Positions 34,526-43,412 of a stretch of 64,000 nucleotides of DNA are shown here, piece after piece. The position numbers and the translations under genes are program-made. The notes under the pieces are model-generated. The model was not told the DNA's origin and ran no database searches. It was given only the letters and a program-made list of their open reading frames with translations. This DNA comes from Qipengyuania sediminis (GTDB taxonomy: Bacteria; Pseudomonadota; Alphaproteobacteria; Sphingomonadales; Sphingomonadaceae): contig NZ_CP037948.1 in assembly GCF_004358425.1 (NCBI RefSeq), positions 1,984,001 to 2,048,000 on the forward strand, in the 5' to 3' direction. Position 1 is the stretch's first letter; each line of letters starts with the position of its first letter.

Positions 34526-37024
34526 TCAGCGCACCATGTCGGCAAGCGCGGCGAAGGCTCCGCCCTCGGGCGGCCGCGCGGCGACGCGCGCAGGCGAACC
34601 ATTTTGCGGCCGCCAATCCCACATGTCGGGACGGGGTGGACCGAAGGCACCCCCAACCAGCGGGCGTGCGCGCTGCGCCCGAAAGCCCGCCTGGTTGAGC
34701 AGACGCAAGGCATTTCCCGGTGTCAAACCGATCGACGTGGAGAGCGCCAGATCGAGCGGAAAGCGCCGGCGGCGCTTTCCCTGCTGAGCGCCTACCCTGC
34801 GCTCATGCGCGGCACGAAGGATCTTTTCGGCAAGATCAACGCGTATTGCCTGGCTCCCCGCCAGACGATAGCCCGCCGGCAGGGGGCGCCGCGCGTCTAT
34901 GACCGGGGGCATCGCGGGCTCGAACGGGCGCCGGTCGAGGCCGAGGTCGACGAGCGCCTGGCGCGGCGCTGGCTTAAGCAAGGCGGGGGCGAAGACGTCG
35001 AGCGCGCCGAAGTTGACCCCTATTTGGCGGAGGAAAGGGCGAGTTGCCTGTGGAAGACGCACGATCCCTGCCGCCTCGCGAGTTGCGACGCCGTTTCCTG
35101 CAATGAGCGCGAGAAGGAGCGCGCGCGCCTCGGACCCTGCGGCGGGATCGCGCGACGCGGCGATCAGAGTGGCTAGTGGCGCGAGCGCCTGCAACCGCCC
35201 CGCGATCCAGCGATCGATCGCCGCTTCCAGCGTGCCCCGCGCCGGTTGCGGAACCTGGAGGACGGCACGGGCCAGCGTCACACGCGGATTGAGCGTACCC
35301 GGGGCAAAGGAAACCCGGCCCAGCTCTTCCCCGTCCCATAGCAGCGCTCCGCGCTCCAACCGCACGCCTTCCAGCCGGGCCGCAGCGAGTGCCTCCGCCC
35401 GTGCGCCCAGCAAGCGAGGGAGCGCCTTCTCCGCCGCGGCGAGCAGCATCTTGCCTTCCGCATGCCCGGCGGCGCGATCGACTACGAAGCGAAAGCCGCG
35501 GAGTTCACCGATCCCTTCATCCTCGACCTGGACACTGCCGTCCGGAGCGACCGCGATCGGCAGCAAATCCGCTTCCCGTCCGAGCGATTTCATCAGCAGC
35601 GAGGTCCGGCGGTTGACGAAGCGTTCCTTGAGGCGCGCGTGCAGTGCGTCCGACAAACGCGCCTCCACCCCCCGCGCCCGCGCCGCCATCTCGTCGCGCG
35701 CCAGCACCCAGTCGGGGCGCTGGCAAATATAGGCCCAGCTGCGGATCGCCGCGATCCGCCCTTGCAGGGTGTCGATATCGCCCGCGGGATTGTCGAGTTC
35801 GGCGATCCGGGCGGCGGCGAAATCGGCTCCGATATGTCCTTCCCGCAAATCCTCCCACAGCCGGGCGACGAAGCGCGCGTGAACGTCCAGCCCACGCTGG
35901 CGGAAGTCGGGGAGCGAACAGACTTCCCAAAACCGCCTCACGTCACCCGGGGTACGGATCGCTTCGGCCAGTGGCTCTTCGGCAAGGCGCTTCAGTGTCG
36001 CAAGGTCGATGGCTTCGGGTGCGGCGCGCAGCACGGGGTCGCGGGGCGCCGCCTCCAGATCGTTGATCAGCACCGCCAGACTGTCGAACCGCGGCTCCGC
36101 CTCGCGCCAATAAAGATGAGTCAGCGGCGCGAAGCGATGTTCCTCGATCGCATAGACCTCTTCCTCTGCAAACTCAGGGTCCTCGCCCCGCCCGTTCCAT
36201 CCGCTTAGCGTCCCGAAGGTGCCGTCCCGCTGATGCCGCCCCGCGCGCCCTGCTATCTGCGCCATCTCCGCAGGTTCAAGCCGTCGCTGACGCACTCCGT
36301 CGAACTTTGTAAGCCCGGCGAAGGCGACGTGGTTCACGTCGAGGTTAAGCCCCATCCCGATCGCATCGGTGGCGACAATGTAATCGACCTCGCCCGACTG
36401 GAACAGAGCGACTTGCCGGTTGCGGGTCTCGGGGCTCAGAGCGCCCATCACCACCGCCGCGCCGCCGCGAAAGCGGCGCAGCATTTCCGCCACCGCGTAA
36501 ACCGCTTCGGCGCTGAAGGCGACCACGGCGCTGCGTGGCGGCAGGCGGCTGAGCTTGCGCGGGCCGACGTGCTTAAGGATCGAGAAGCGCGGGCGGGTTA
36601 CTATCTCGACGTTCGGCACCAGCGCCTTCACCAGCGGTTCGAGCGTTGCGGCGCCCAGCAGCATGGTCTCCTCCCGACCGCGCGCATGCAGCAACCGGTC
36701 GGTAAAGACGTGGCCCCGCTCGCGATCGGCAGACAACTGCGCCTCATCGAGCGCGAGGAAGGCGCGCTCGTTGGCGCTACGAGGCATCGCTTCGACGGTG
36801 CAGCACAGATAGCGCGCACCCGGCGGTTCGATCCGTTCCTCGCCGGTGATCAGTGCGACATCCTTGTCGCCCTTGATCGCGCGCACCCGATCATAGACCT
36901 CGCGCGCCAGCAGCCGCAACGGGAAGCCCATCGCGCCGCTCGAATGCGCGACCATGCGTTCGATCGCGAGATGCGTCTTGCCGGTATTGGTCGGCCCCAG
37001 GACCGCCTTGATTGCGCCATCCAT
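34526..37024 (-). CDS. SUV3-like DExH-type RNA helicase
   Basis: An 832-residue helicase. Motif I is 'GPTNTGKT' at 10-17, motif II is the DEAQ form in 'FLALDEAQLS', and motif III is in 'LLGAATL'. The RecA2 lobe contains 'YIVATDAIGMGLNLDVNHV' and 'QIAGRAGRHQRDGTFG'. A long C-terminal region matches the SUV3 C-terminal arrangement; the final about 100 residues are Pro/Arg-rich. Mitochondrial SUV3 unwinds RNA for the degradosome; alphaproteobacterial members are assumed to act on RNA but are little studied. ATG 37024 starts right at the core. It diverges from the M23 peptidase gene. Confidence 0.88.
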   Translation of the reverse strand: MDGAIKAVLGPTNTGKTHLAIERMVAHSSGAMGFPLRLLAREVYDRVRAIKGDKDVALITGEERIEPPGARYLCCTVEAMPRSANERAFLALDEAQLSADRERGHVFTDRLLHARGREETMLLGAATLEPLVKALVPNVEIVTRPRFSILKHVGPRKLSRLPPRSAVVAFSAEAVYAVAEMLRRFRGGAAVVMGALSPETRNRQVALFQSGEVDYIVATDAIGMGLNLDVNHVAFAGLTKFDGVRQRRLEPAEMAQIAGRAGRHQRDGTFGTLSGWNGRGEDPEFAEEEVYAIEEHRFAPLTHLYWREAEPRFDSLAVLINDLEAAPRDPVLRAAPEAIDLATLKRLAEEPLAEAIRTPGDVRRFWEVCSLPDFRQRGLDVHARFVARLWEDLREGHIGADFAAARIAELDNPAGDIDTLQGRIAAIRSWAYICQRPDWVLARDEMAARARGVEARLSDALHARLKERFVNRRTSLLMKSLGREADLLPIAVAPDGSVQVEDEGIGELRGFRFVVDRAAGHAEGKMLLAAAEKALPRLLGARAEALAAARLEGVRLERGALLWDGEELGRVSFAPGTLNPRVTLARAVLQVPQPARGTLEAAIDRWIAGRLQALAPLATLIAASRDPAAGSEARALLLALIAGNGVATREAAGIVRLPQATRPFLRQIGVNFGALDVFAPALLKPAPRQALVDLGLDRRPFEPAMPPVIDARRPLPAGYRLAGSQAIRVDLAEKILRAAHERRVGAQQGKRRRRFPLDLALSTSIGLTPGNALRLLNQAGFRAQRARPLVGGAFGPPRPDMWDWRPQNGSPARVAARPPEGGAFAALADMVR

Positions 37025-37153
37025 ACCCGTGCCAGATGGCATTCACATTGCCGCCGCACAATGGCTGCGCGCACACATCCTCCTGCACTTAAGGCGCTTT
37101 TAACCGAATTGACCGCACACCTCCGCGACCGGCCCCGCGCCGGCGGAGGGTGC

Positions 37154-38680
37154 ATGTTCAAAAGCCGGGACGACAGCGTGATCTCCCCTGCGTTCGGGCG
37201 CGCCGCCCCGGCGGCGTTGCTTACCGCACAATTCATCCTCACCAAGCAGCCCGCACCCAGACCGCTTCCATCGCTGCGGAAGCCCGACCTTGCCCAAGAC
37301 ATCGGCAGCCAGCGCTGGTGGCGCGATCTCGCCGGCTTCGCTGCGCTCACAGCGATCGCAGCGGCGCTCTGGCCAGGCATCGCTCCGCTGGTAGCCGCCC
37401 CGCCCGTTTCGTTCGATGCGAACGCGCGTGACGAAACCCGCAGCCAGTTGATCGCGCCCCTCGCCCTGGGCGGCGATAGCGGCCGGCATATGGCTTCCGG
37501 CACGGCGGTCCGCATTCTGCGAACCGCGCCCCGGCGCGCTCAATTGGCGCTCAGCACCAAGATTGCGCCTGGCGAGGGGCTTGATGACGCTCTGCGCCGC
37601 GCGGGCTTGAATTCGGGAGACGCATCACGTGCGCTTTCTCTCGTTGGAGGCGCTCTGAACCCTTCGCAGCTGGCCCCGGGGACCGAGGTCGATATCAGGC
37701 TCGGGCCGGAAGCAAATGGGGGCCGCCAGCTCGACGCGGTGCGCTTCCGCGCCCGTTTCGACCTGGCTTTGGCGGTGGAACGGCGCGGCGGCACGCTGGC
37801 ACTCACTCGCACCGGGATCGCGGTCAGTGCCGCCCCGCTGCGCATCCGCGGCACCGTCGGTCCCAGTCTTTACCGATCCGCTCGCGCTGCGGGCGCGCCG
37901 GCGAGCGCAGTGCAGGCCTATCTCCAGGTGCTCGGCCAGCAGGTCGATCTCGAGCACGGCCTTCTGCCGACCGACACGTTCGATATCGTGGTGGCGCATC
38001 GGCGGGCCGCCACCGGCGAAAGCAAGCTTGGCCAGCTGCTTTACGCGGGGATCGACCGCGACGCGCGTCCGCGCATCCAATTGTTGCGCTGGGGCGGGCA
38101 GTTCTACGAAGCGAGTGGGGTAGGCGAGCAACGCAGCGGGCTGGTCGCCCCCGTCCCCGGGCGGGTGACGTCGCATTTCGGGCAGCGGCGGCATCCGGTA
38201 TTGGGCTTCGTCCGGATGCACGCGGGGCTCGACTTCGGGGCGGCAAGCGGCACGCCGGTCGTGGCGGTGACAGATGGCAGGGTGACCAGCGCGGGACGCA
38301 TGGGTGGGTGCGGAATCGCGGTGCGGATCGACCACGGCAATGCGCTGCAGACCCGCTATTGCCACATGAGCCGAATGGCCGCCTATCCCGGGCAACTGGT
38401 GCGCCGCGGCGAAGTGATCGGCTATGTCGGCTCCACCGGGCTCTCGACCGGCCCGCACCTCCATTACGAAATGTATCGCGGCGGCCGCCCGGTTAATCCC
38501 GCCGAAGTCAGCTTCGTCACGCGCGCGCAGCTCGCCGGCAACGATCTTGTGCGCTTTCGCCAAGCGCTCCAGGTGTTGAAGCGGATCACCCCTGGTGCTG
38601 CGCTTGCGCCCCTCGCCAACAACGCTCCAAGTGATTCTCGGGCCATGACCCGGCGCGAGATCGACAAGGTCGGCGGCTGA
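37154..38680 (+). CDS. M23 family peptidoglycan endopeptidase, membrane-anchored
   Basis: A 508-residue protein: cytoplasmic N-terminus, one membrane helix (about 65-90, 'LAGFAALTAIAAALWPGI'), an OapA/LysM-like region (about 140-260) and a C-terminal LytM domain. Active-site features are intact: 'RMHAGLDFGAASGTPV' (His and Asp ligands) and 'STGPHLHYEM' (H-x-H). It cleaves peptide cross-links in the periplasm. ATG 37154 has GGAGGG immediately upstream. The open frame continues far upstream but only over the antisense of the helicase gene. Confidence 0.9.
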   Translation: MFKSRDDSVISPAFGRAAPAALLTAQFILTKQPAPRPLPSLRKPDLAQDIGSQRWWRDLAGFAALTAIAAALWPGIAPLVAAPPVSFDANARDETRSQLIAPLALGGDSGRHMASGTAVRILRTAPRRAQLALSTKIAPGEGLDDALRRAGLNSGDASRALSLVGGALNPSQLAPGTEVDIRLGPEANGGRQLDAVRFRARFDLALAVERRGGTLALTRTGIAVSAAPLRIRGTVGPSLYRSARAAGAPASAVQAYLQVLGQQVDLEHGLLPTDTFDIVVAHRRAATGESKLGQLLYAGIDRDARPRIQLLRWGGQFYEASGVGEQRSGLVAPVPGRVTSHFGQRRHPVLGFVRMHAGLDFGAASGTPVVAVTDGRVTSAGRMGGCGIAVRIDHGNALQTRYCHMSRMAAYPGQLVRRGEVIGYVGSTGLSTGPHLHYEMYRGGRPVNPAEVSFVTRAQLAGNDLVRFRQALQVLKRITPGAALAPLANNAPSDSRAMTRREIDKVGG

Positions 38681-38738
38681 CAAGGCGCGCTATCCGGTCG
38701 ATTGCCCGCACAGCGACTTTGCGGCATCAGCGCTGGCG

Positions 38739-39740
38739 ATGATCTCGGCCCGCTACCCCGCCCTCCGCCTTCGCCGCACCCGCGCCTCGGCATGGAGCCG
38801 CGCGCTGCACCGTGAAACCGTGCTGACGCCCGCAGACCTTATCTGGCCGCTGTTCGTGACTGACGGAGCGGTCGGACATTCGGAACCGGTGGCAAGTCTC
38901 CCCGGCGTCTCGCGCTGGGCCATCGATGGCATCGTGGCCCGCGCGCGTGAGGCGATCGGGCTCGGCATTCCCTGTATCGCCCTGTTTCCCAATACCCCGC
39001 CGGATCGCCGCAGCGACGATGCAGCCGAAGCATCCAACCCGGACAATCTGGTCTGCCGCACGATTAAGGCGGTAAGGGAGGCGTGCGGATCCGACATCGG
39101 CATTCTTACCGACGTGGCGCTCGACCCCTATACCAGCCACGGGCAGGACGGACTGGTCGACGCGCGCGGGTACGTCGTGAACGACGATACAGTCTCCATT
39201 CTGGTCGATCAGGCTGTGATCCAGGCGGAGGCGGGGGCGGATATTGTCGCGCCTTCCGACATGATGGACGGGCGCGTCCATGCGATCCGCATGGCACTCG
39301 AAATGGGGGGGCACACCAACGTCCAGATCATGGCCTATGCCGCCAAATATGCGAGCGCTTACTATGGCCCGTTTCGCGATGCGGTGGGAAGCGCAGGGCT
39401 GCTGAAGGGCGATAAGGCGAGCTATCAAATGGACCCCGCGAACGGCGAGGAGGCGCTGCGTGAAGTTGCGCTCGATATTGCAGAAGGGGCCGACAGCGTG
39501 ATGGTGAAACCGGGCCTCGCCTATCTCGACGTGATTGCCCGGGTAAAGGCTCTGTACCAAGTGCCTGTATTTGCTTATCAGGTCAGCGGCGAATATGCGC
39601 TGATCGAGGCGGGCGCCGCGGCCGGAATTGCGCCGCGCGATGCTTTGCTGATGGAACAGCTCGTCGCTTTCAAACGCGCGGGGTGCACTGGCATGCTGAC
39701 ATATCATGCGCCAGTGGCCGCACGGCTGCTAAATGGCTGA
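38739..39740 (+). CDS. hemB: porphobilinogen synthase (delta-aminolevulinic acid dehydratase)
   Basis: A 333-residue enzyme joining two ALA molecules to porphobilinogen. The metal/active-site stretch 'TDVALDPYTSHGQDG', 'APSDMMDGRVHAIR', the Schiff-base lysine regions 'MAYAAKYASAYYGPFRDA' and 'SVMVKPGLAYLD' are all present. The Cys-poor active site with Asp suggests the Mg-dependent/alternative-metal class. It overlaps the first GNAT gene by 8 bases. Confidence 0.95.
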   Translation: MISARYPALRLRRTRASAWSRALHRETVLTPADLIWPLFVTDGAVGHSEPVASLPGVSRWAIDGIVARAREAIGLGIPCIALFPNTPPDRRSDDAAEASNPDNLVCRTIKAVREACGSDIGILTDVALDPYTSHGQDGLVDARGYVVNDDTVSILVDQAVIQAEAGADIVAPSDMMDGRVHAIRMALEMGGHTNVQIMAYAAKYASAYYGPFRDAVGSAGLLKGDKASYQMDPANGEEALREVALDIAEGADSVMVKPGLAYLDVIARVKALYQVPVFAYQVSGEYALIEAGAAAGIAPRDALLMEQLVAFKRAGCTGMLTYHAPVAARLLNG

Positions 39741-40293
39741 GGTTCGGCTTGAGACCGAGCGGCTGGTGCTGCGCGACTGGCGGGAAGAGGACTGGCCGGC
39801 CTTCTTCGCAGGCACCAATACGCCGGCGGTGATGCGTTGGCTTGGCGGAGTGCTCGACGGCGAAGGCGTCACGGCACAGCGCGCGCGGGTTGAGGCGTGC
39901 CGCGACACCACGGGCTTCTGCTTCTGGGTGATCGAACGCCAGGCGGATCGACAGATCCTCGGCTTTTGCGGCCTGAAACGCGCGGATGCACCAGGCTCCA
40001 GCGTCGCCGGGATGGTCGAAGTCGGCTGGCGGCTGCGAGAGGATGCTTGGGGCCATGGTTACGCGAAGGAGGCAGCGACCGCCGCGCTCGGTGCCGCCTT
40101 CGAGCGCTTCGGCGCGGAGGAGGTGGTGGCGCTGACAGTGATCGACAACGCGCCGAGCTGGGGGTTGATGAAGCGGCTCGGGATGCGGAGGCGCGCGGAG
40201 CTCGATTACGACGATATGCGCTACGAGCCGCCGTGGCGGCGGGCGATCGTCTATTCGATAACGCGCGAGGAATGGGCGCGGCATCTTGCCTGA
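39733..40293 (+). CDS. GNAT acetyltransferase, RimJ/RimL-like (1)
   Basis: A 186-residue GNAT protein beginning 'LETERLVLRDWREEDWPAFF', typical of the RimJ/RimL branch. The acetyl-CoA binding segment is 'GWRLREDAWGHGYAKEAATAA'. 'VIDNAPSWGLMKRLGMRRRAEL' is the conserved C-terminal strand-helix. The substrate (protein N-terminus or small amine) is unknown. It overlaps hemB by 8 bases and the next GNAT by 8. Confidence 0.88.
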   Translation: MAEVRLETERLVLRDWREEDWPAFFAGTNTPAVMRWLGGVLDGEGVTAQRARVEACRDTTGFCFWVIERQADRQILGFCGLKRADAPGSSVAGMVEVGWRLREDAWGHGYAKEAATAALGAAFERFGAEEVVALTVIDNAPSWGLMKRLGMRRRAELDYDDMRYEPPWRRAIVYSITREEWARHLA

Positions 40294-40843
40294 CATCATA
40301 GTCGAGACTGAAAGGCTGATCCTGCGCACGGTCGCGGATGGCGATGCGGCGTTCCAGTATCGCCTGCTGAACACCCCCGCGGTCATGGCGCGGCTCGGCG
40401 GAGTGAAAGAGCTGCACGAGATCGAGGCCAAGCACGCCAAAACCCGTGCAAGCTACGCGCAGGAAGGCTTTGGTTTCCTGATGATGATCGAGAAGGCGAG
40501 CGGGGAACTGGTCGGCCATTGCGGAATCAAGCGCGTGGACAATCCGCTGGCCCATAACGCGGGCGATCACGAGATTGGCTGGCTGGTTCGCGAGGATCGC
40601 TGGCGGCGCGGCTATGCCGAGGAGGCGATGCGCGGTGTTCTTGATTGGGCCTTCGGCCGCCGCGTTGGCGCGCCCTTCGTGGTTGCCTTGACCAGCCAGG
40701 CGAACGAGCCCAGCTGGCGGCTGATGGAGAAGCTCGGAATGTACCGGCGCGCCGATCTCGATTTCGACGATCCCGCTTACCCGCCCGAGGATCGCACCAC
40801 GATCCTCTATCGCCTCGACGCGGAAGAGTGGAGCCGAGCATGA
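40286..40843 (+). CDS. GNAT acetyltransferase, RimJ/RimL-like (2)
   Basis: A 185-residue paralogue of the preceding gene with the same layout: 'VETERLILRTVADGDAAFQY', 'GWLVREDRWRRGYAEEAMRG' and 'SQANEPSWRLMEKLGMYRRADL'. It starts at TTG with no other good choice. It overlaps the previous gene by 8 bases and the carbonic anhydrase gene by 4, so hemB to here looks like one operon. Tandem duplication followed by divergence is the simplest origin. Confidence 0.87.
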   Translation: MPDIIVETERLILRTVADGDAAFQYRLLNTPAVMARLGGVKELHEIEAKHAKTRASYAQEGFGFLMMIEKASGELVGHCGIKRVDNPLAHNAGDHEIGWLVREDRWRRGYAEEAMRGVLDWAFGRRVGAPFVVALTSQANEPSWRLMEKLGMYRRADLDFDDPAYPPEDRTTILYRLDAEEWSRA

Positions 40844-41412
40844 CCCCCCGCCCGGGCGTCCGCGTCATCCCCATCCACGGCAAAGGCCCGCGCGTTCACG
40901 ACAGCGCCTTCATCGCGCCCGGTTGTGTGCTGGTCGGCGATATCGAGATCGGCGCCGACAGCTCGATCTGGTACAACTGCGTTTTGCGCGCCGATGTTTG
41001 CCGGATCGTGATCGGCGAGCGGACCAATGTGCAGGACGGCAGCGTGCTTCATTGCGATCCCGCCCGCCCCGGTGACCCCGATGGCAGCCCGCTCATCATC
41101 GGGGATGATGTCCTGATTGGCCACATGGCGATGGTGCACGGCTGCGTGATCGAGGATCGCGGCTTCGTCGGCCTCGGCGCCATCGCCATGAACAAGGCGG
41201 TGATCGGCTCCGATGCCATGCTCGCCGCCGGAGCCATGCTTACGGAAGGCAAGGTGATGAACCCGCGCGAGCTGTGGGGCGGCCGCCCGGCTCGCATGAT
41301 GCGCCAGCTTGACGAAGCGGCCATCATGGGGATGCGGCTTGGCGTCATGCATTACGCGCAGAACGCGAAGGATCACGCGGCGGCGATCGAAGCGGTCGCG
41401 CCGCGCGACTAA
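40840..41412 (+). CDS. gamma-class carbonic anhydrase-like protein
   Basis: A 190-residue left-handed beta-helix protein of the YrdA/CaiE/gamma-CA group. Hexapeptide repeats run from 'FIAPGCVLVGDIEIGADSSI' onward. The expected zinc ligands are in 'NVQDGSVLHCD' and 'IGHMAMVHGC', where His residues are present. Whether it hydrates CO2 is uncertain, since many homologues lack activity. Its ATG overlaps the previous stop (ATGA). Confidence 0.88.
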   Translation: MTPRPGVRVIPIHGKGPRVHDSAFIAPGCVLVGDIEIGADSSIWYNCVLRADVCRIVIGERTNVQDGSVLHCDPARPGDPDGSPLIIGDDVLIGHMAMVHGCVIEDRGFVGLGAIAMNKAVIGSDAMLAAGAMLTEGKVMNPRELWGGRPARMMRQLDEAAIMGMRLGVMHYAQNAKDHAAAIEAVAPRD

Positions 41413-43001
41413 TCCTTGATCAGCGCGCGCAGCGCCTCGATCCGGTCTGCCTCGTGCGGGGGCTTGTCCCAGCGGATGCGGTGGATGCGGGGGAAGCGCA
41501 TGGCGAGCCCGGACTTGTGGCGCTTGCTCTCGTGCACGCTGTCGAAGGCGACCTCGAACACCAGGCTGCGATCGGTCTCGCGCACCGGGCCGAAGCGGTG
41601 GACGGTGTGGGTGCGGACATGACGGTCGAGCCTCTTCAGCTCCTCGTCAGTGAAGCCGGAATAGGCCTTCCCCACTGGCAAAAGCTCAGCCCCCGCATCC
41701 GGGTCGCCGTCCCAGCAGCCGAAGGTGTAATCCGAATAGAAGCTCGAGCGTTTGCCGCTGCCGCGCTGGGCATACATCAGCACGCAATCGATCAGCAGCG
41801 GATCGCGCTTCCACTTGTACCACAGACCGACGCGCCGCCCGGCGATATAGGGCGAATCGCGGCGCTTCAGCATCAGCCCCTCGATCGCCTCGTCGCGGGC
41901 TTGCGCGCGGACCTCGCCTAGAGCTTCGAAATGCTCGGCCTCGACGACGGCCGAAAGATCGTAGTGACTCGCTGGCAGGCGGGGCAACAGCGCTTCCAGC
42001 CGCGCACGCCGCTCGCTCCAGGGCAGCGGCCGCAGGTCCTCGTCATCCAGCAACAGCACGTCATAGAGCCGCACGAAGGCAGGATAGTCGCGCAGCATCG
42101 CCTTGCTGACGAGCTTGCGGCCGAGGCGCTGCTGCAATGCATTGAAGCTCGCCGCCCCGCCCGCCTCGCCCCCCTGGTGGCTGCCGCGGACGAGCAGTTC
42201 CCCGTCAAGAACGGCGGAAAAGTCGAGCGTCGGCAACAGCTCGGGGAATGTTGCGGAGATATCGTCGCCCGAGCGAGAATAGATGCGAGTCTGGCCCCCG
42301 GCGTGGACGATCTGGACGCGAATGCCGTCCCATTTCCATTCCGCGACATAGTCCGCGAGATCAACGACAGTTTCGTCGAGCGGATGCGCGAGCATGAAGG
42401 GCCGGAAGCAGGGCAAGTTCCTGGTGTCGGGCGGTTCGGCGCCCTCGGCCGCCCAGGCGAAGAGTTCCGGATATGGCGGTGCCAGGCCGTGCCAGTATTC
42501 TTCGACATCCTCGACCCCGACGCCGAAGGCTTGCGCAAAAGCCGTCTTGGCAAGGCGGGTGGAAACACCGACGCGCATCGCGCCGGTGGCGAGCTTGAGC
42601 AAGGCGTAGCGGCCCGAAGCATCCAGCCGGTCGAGAAGCGCGGGAAGATCGCGATAGACGGATTGGCGGGTCATTCGCGATAGCGCCTCGACCGCTTGAG
42701 CAACGCTCGGCGGGTCGGGGTGAGCCTCGGGCGCGGGCCACAGCAGGCTGGCCGTTTCGGCCGTATCGCCCACGAAATCGCGGCTCAGCGTCCACAGCAC
42801 CGGATCGATTCGCTCGGTCAGCAGATTGCGGATGGTGCTCGATTTGACCGCGGGGAAATCGAGGCCCTCGGTCAGCGCCGCCAGCGCCCAGCCGCGATCC
42901 GGATCGGGGGTGCGCGCGAGATAGTCGGCGATCAGCCGCAGCTTCTCGTTGCGGCTGCGGGTATAGACCAGCGCATCGATGAGAGCGGCGAAGGCCTCCA
43001 T
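41409..43001 (-). CDS. ATP-dependent DNA ligase (cisplatin-damage-response type, LigC-like)
   Basis: A 530-residue ligase. An N-terminal DNA-binding domain of about 200 residues precedes the nucleotidyltransferase core with motif I 'EWKWDGIR' (Lys223, the adenylated lysine), 'DGELLVRG' and 'EGLMLKRRDSPYIAGRR'. The OB fold ends with 'GLAMRFPRIHRIRWDKP'. In many proteobacteria this ligase is encoded beside an MBL exonuclease, a DExH helicase and the endonuclease PdeM as a damage-response set. Only the exonuclease is nearby here. It converges on the carbonic anhydrase gene, overlapping by 4 bases. Confidence 0.92.
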   Translation of the reverse strand: MEAFAALIDALVYTRSRNEKLRLIADYLARTPDPDRGWALAALTEGLDFPAVKSSTIRNLLTERIDPVLWTLSRDFVGDTAETASLLWPAPEAHPDPPSVAQAVEALSRMTRQSVYRDLPALLDRLDASGRYALLKLATGAMRVGVSTRLAKTAFAQAFGVGVEDVEEYWHGLAPPYPELFAWAAEGAEPPDTRNLPCFRPFMLAHPLDETVVDLADYVAEWKWDGIRVQIVHAGGQTRIYSRSGDDISATFPELLPTLDFSAVLDGELLVRGSHQGGEAGGAASFNALQQRLGRKLVSKAMLRDYPAFVRLYDVLLLDDEDLRPLPWSERRARLEALLPRLPASHYDLSAVVEAEHFEALGEVRAQARDEAIEGLMLKRRDSPYIAGRRVGLWYKWKRDPLLIDCVLMYAQRGSGKRSSFYSDYTFGCWDGDPDAGAELLPVGKAYSGFTDEELKRLDRHVRTHTVHRFGPVRETDRSLVFEVAFDSVHESKRHKSGLAMRFPRIHRIRWDKPPHEADRIEALRALIKD

Positions 43002-43064
43002 CTAGGCGGGGCTCGTTCGCCGCGCTATAGCGGGTGCGGACACATATCCGGAGGGATCGCTACC

Positions 43065-43391
43065 ATGAAGATTGCTACCATCGCCGCGCTCGCGGCTTCG
43101 CTCGCTGCTGTTCCCGCTCTCGCAAACCCCGACCATGCCGGACACGCCGCCCCCGCCGCTTCGCCCGCCGCCACGCAAGCGCGCTTCACGCTCGACACAC
43201 CGCTCGGCGAACTCATGGCCGATCCCACCGCGCGCGCCGTGGTCGAAGGCGTCATTCCTGGAATGGACAAGCACCCGAGCTACGAAATGGCCAAGGGCAT
43301 GAGCCTGAAGCAGATCCAGCCCTATGCCAATGGCGCGATCACTGACGAGCAGCTCGCCAAGATCGGCACCGGGCTCGCCGCGATCAAGTAA
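43065..43391 (+). CDS. small secreted protein, unknown
   Basis: A 108-residue protein: signal peptide (1-21, ending 'AAVPALAN'), a His/Ala/Pro spacer and a compact domain (about 42-108: 'LDTPLGELMADPTARAVVEG', then 'MSLKQIQPYANGAITDEQLA'). That domain resembles a short module I recall from the ends of some sphingomonad/Caulobacter hydrolases, here standing alone. GGAGGG lies before the ATG. It is inserted, on the opposite strand, between the ligase and exonuclease genes. Function unknown. Confidence 0.72.
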   Translation: MKIATIAALAASLAAVPALANPDHAGHAAPAASPAATQARFTLDTPLGELMADPTARAVVEGVIPGMDKHPSYEMAKGMSLKQIQPYANGAITDEQLAKIGTGLAAIK

Positions 43392-43412
43392 GCACCGGGC
43401 CAGGGCGGGCAT

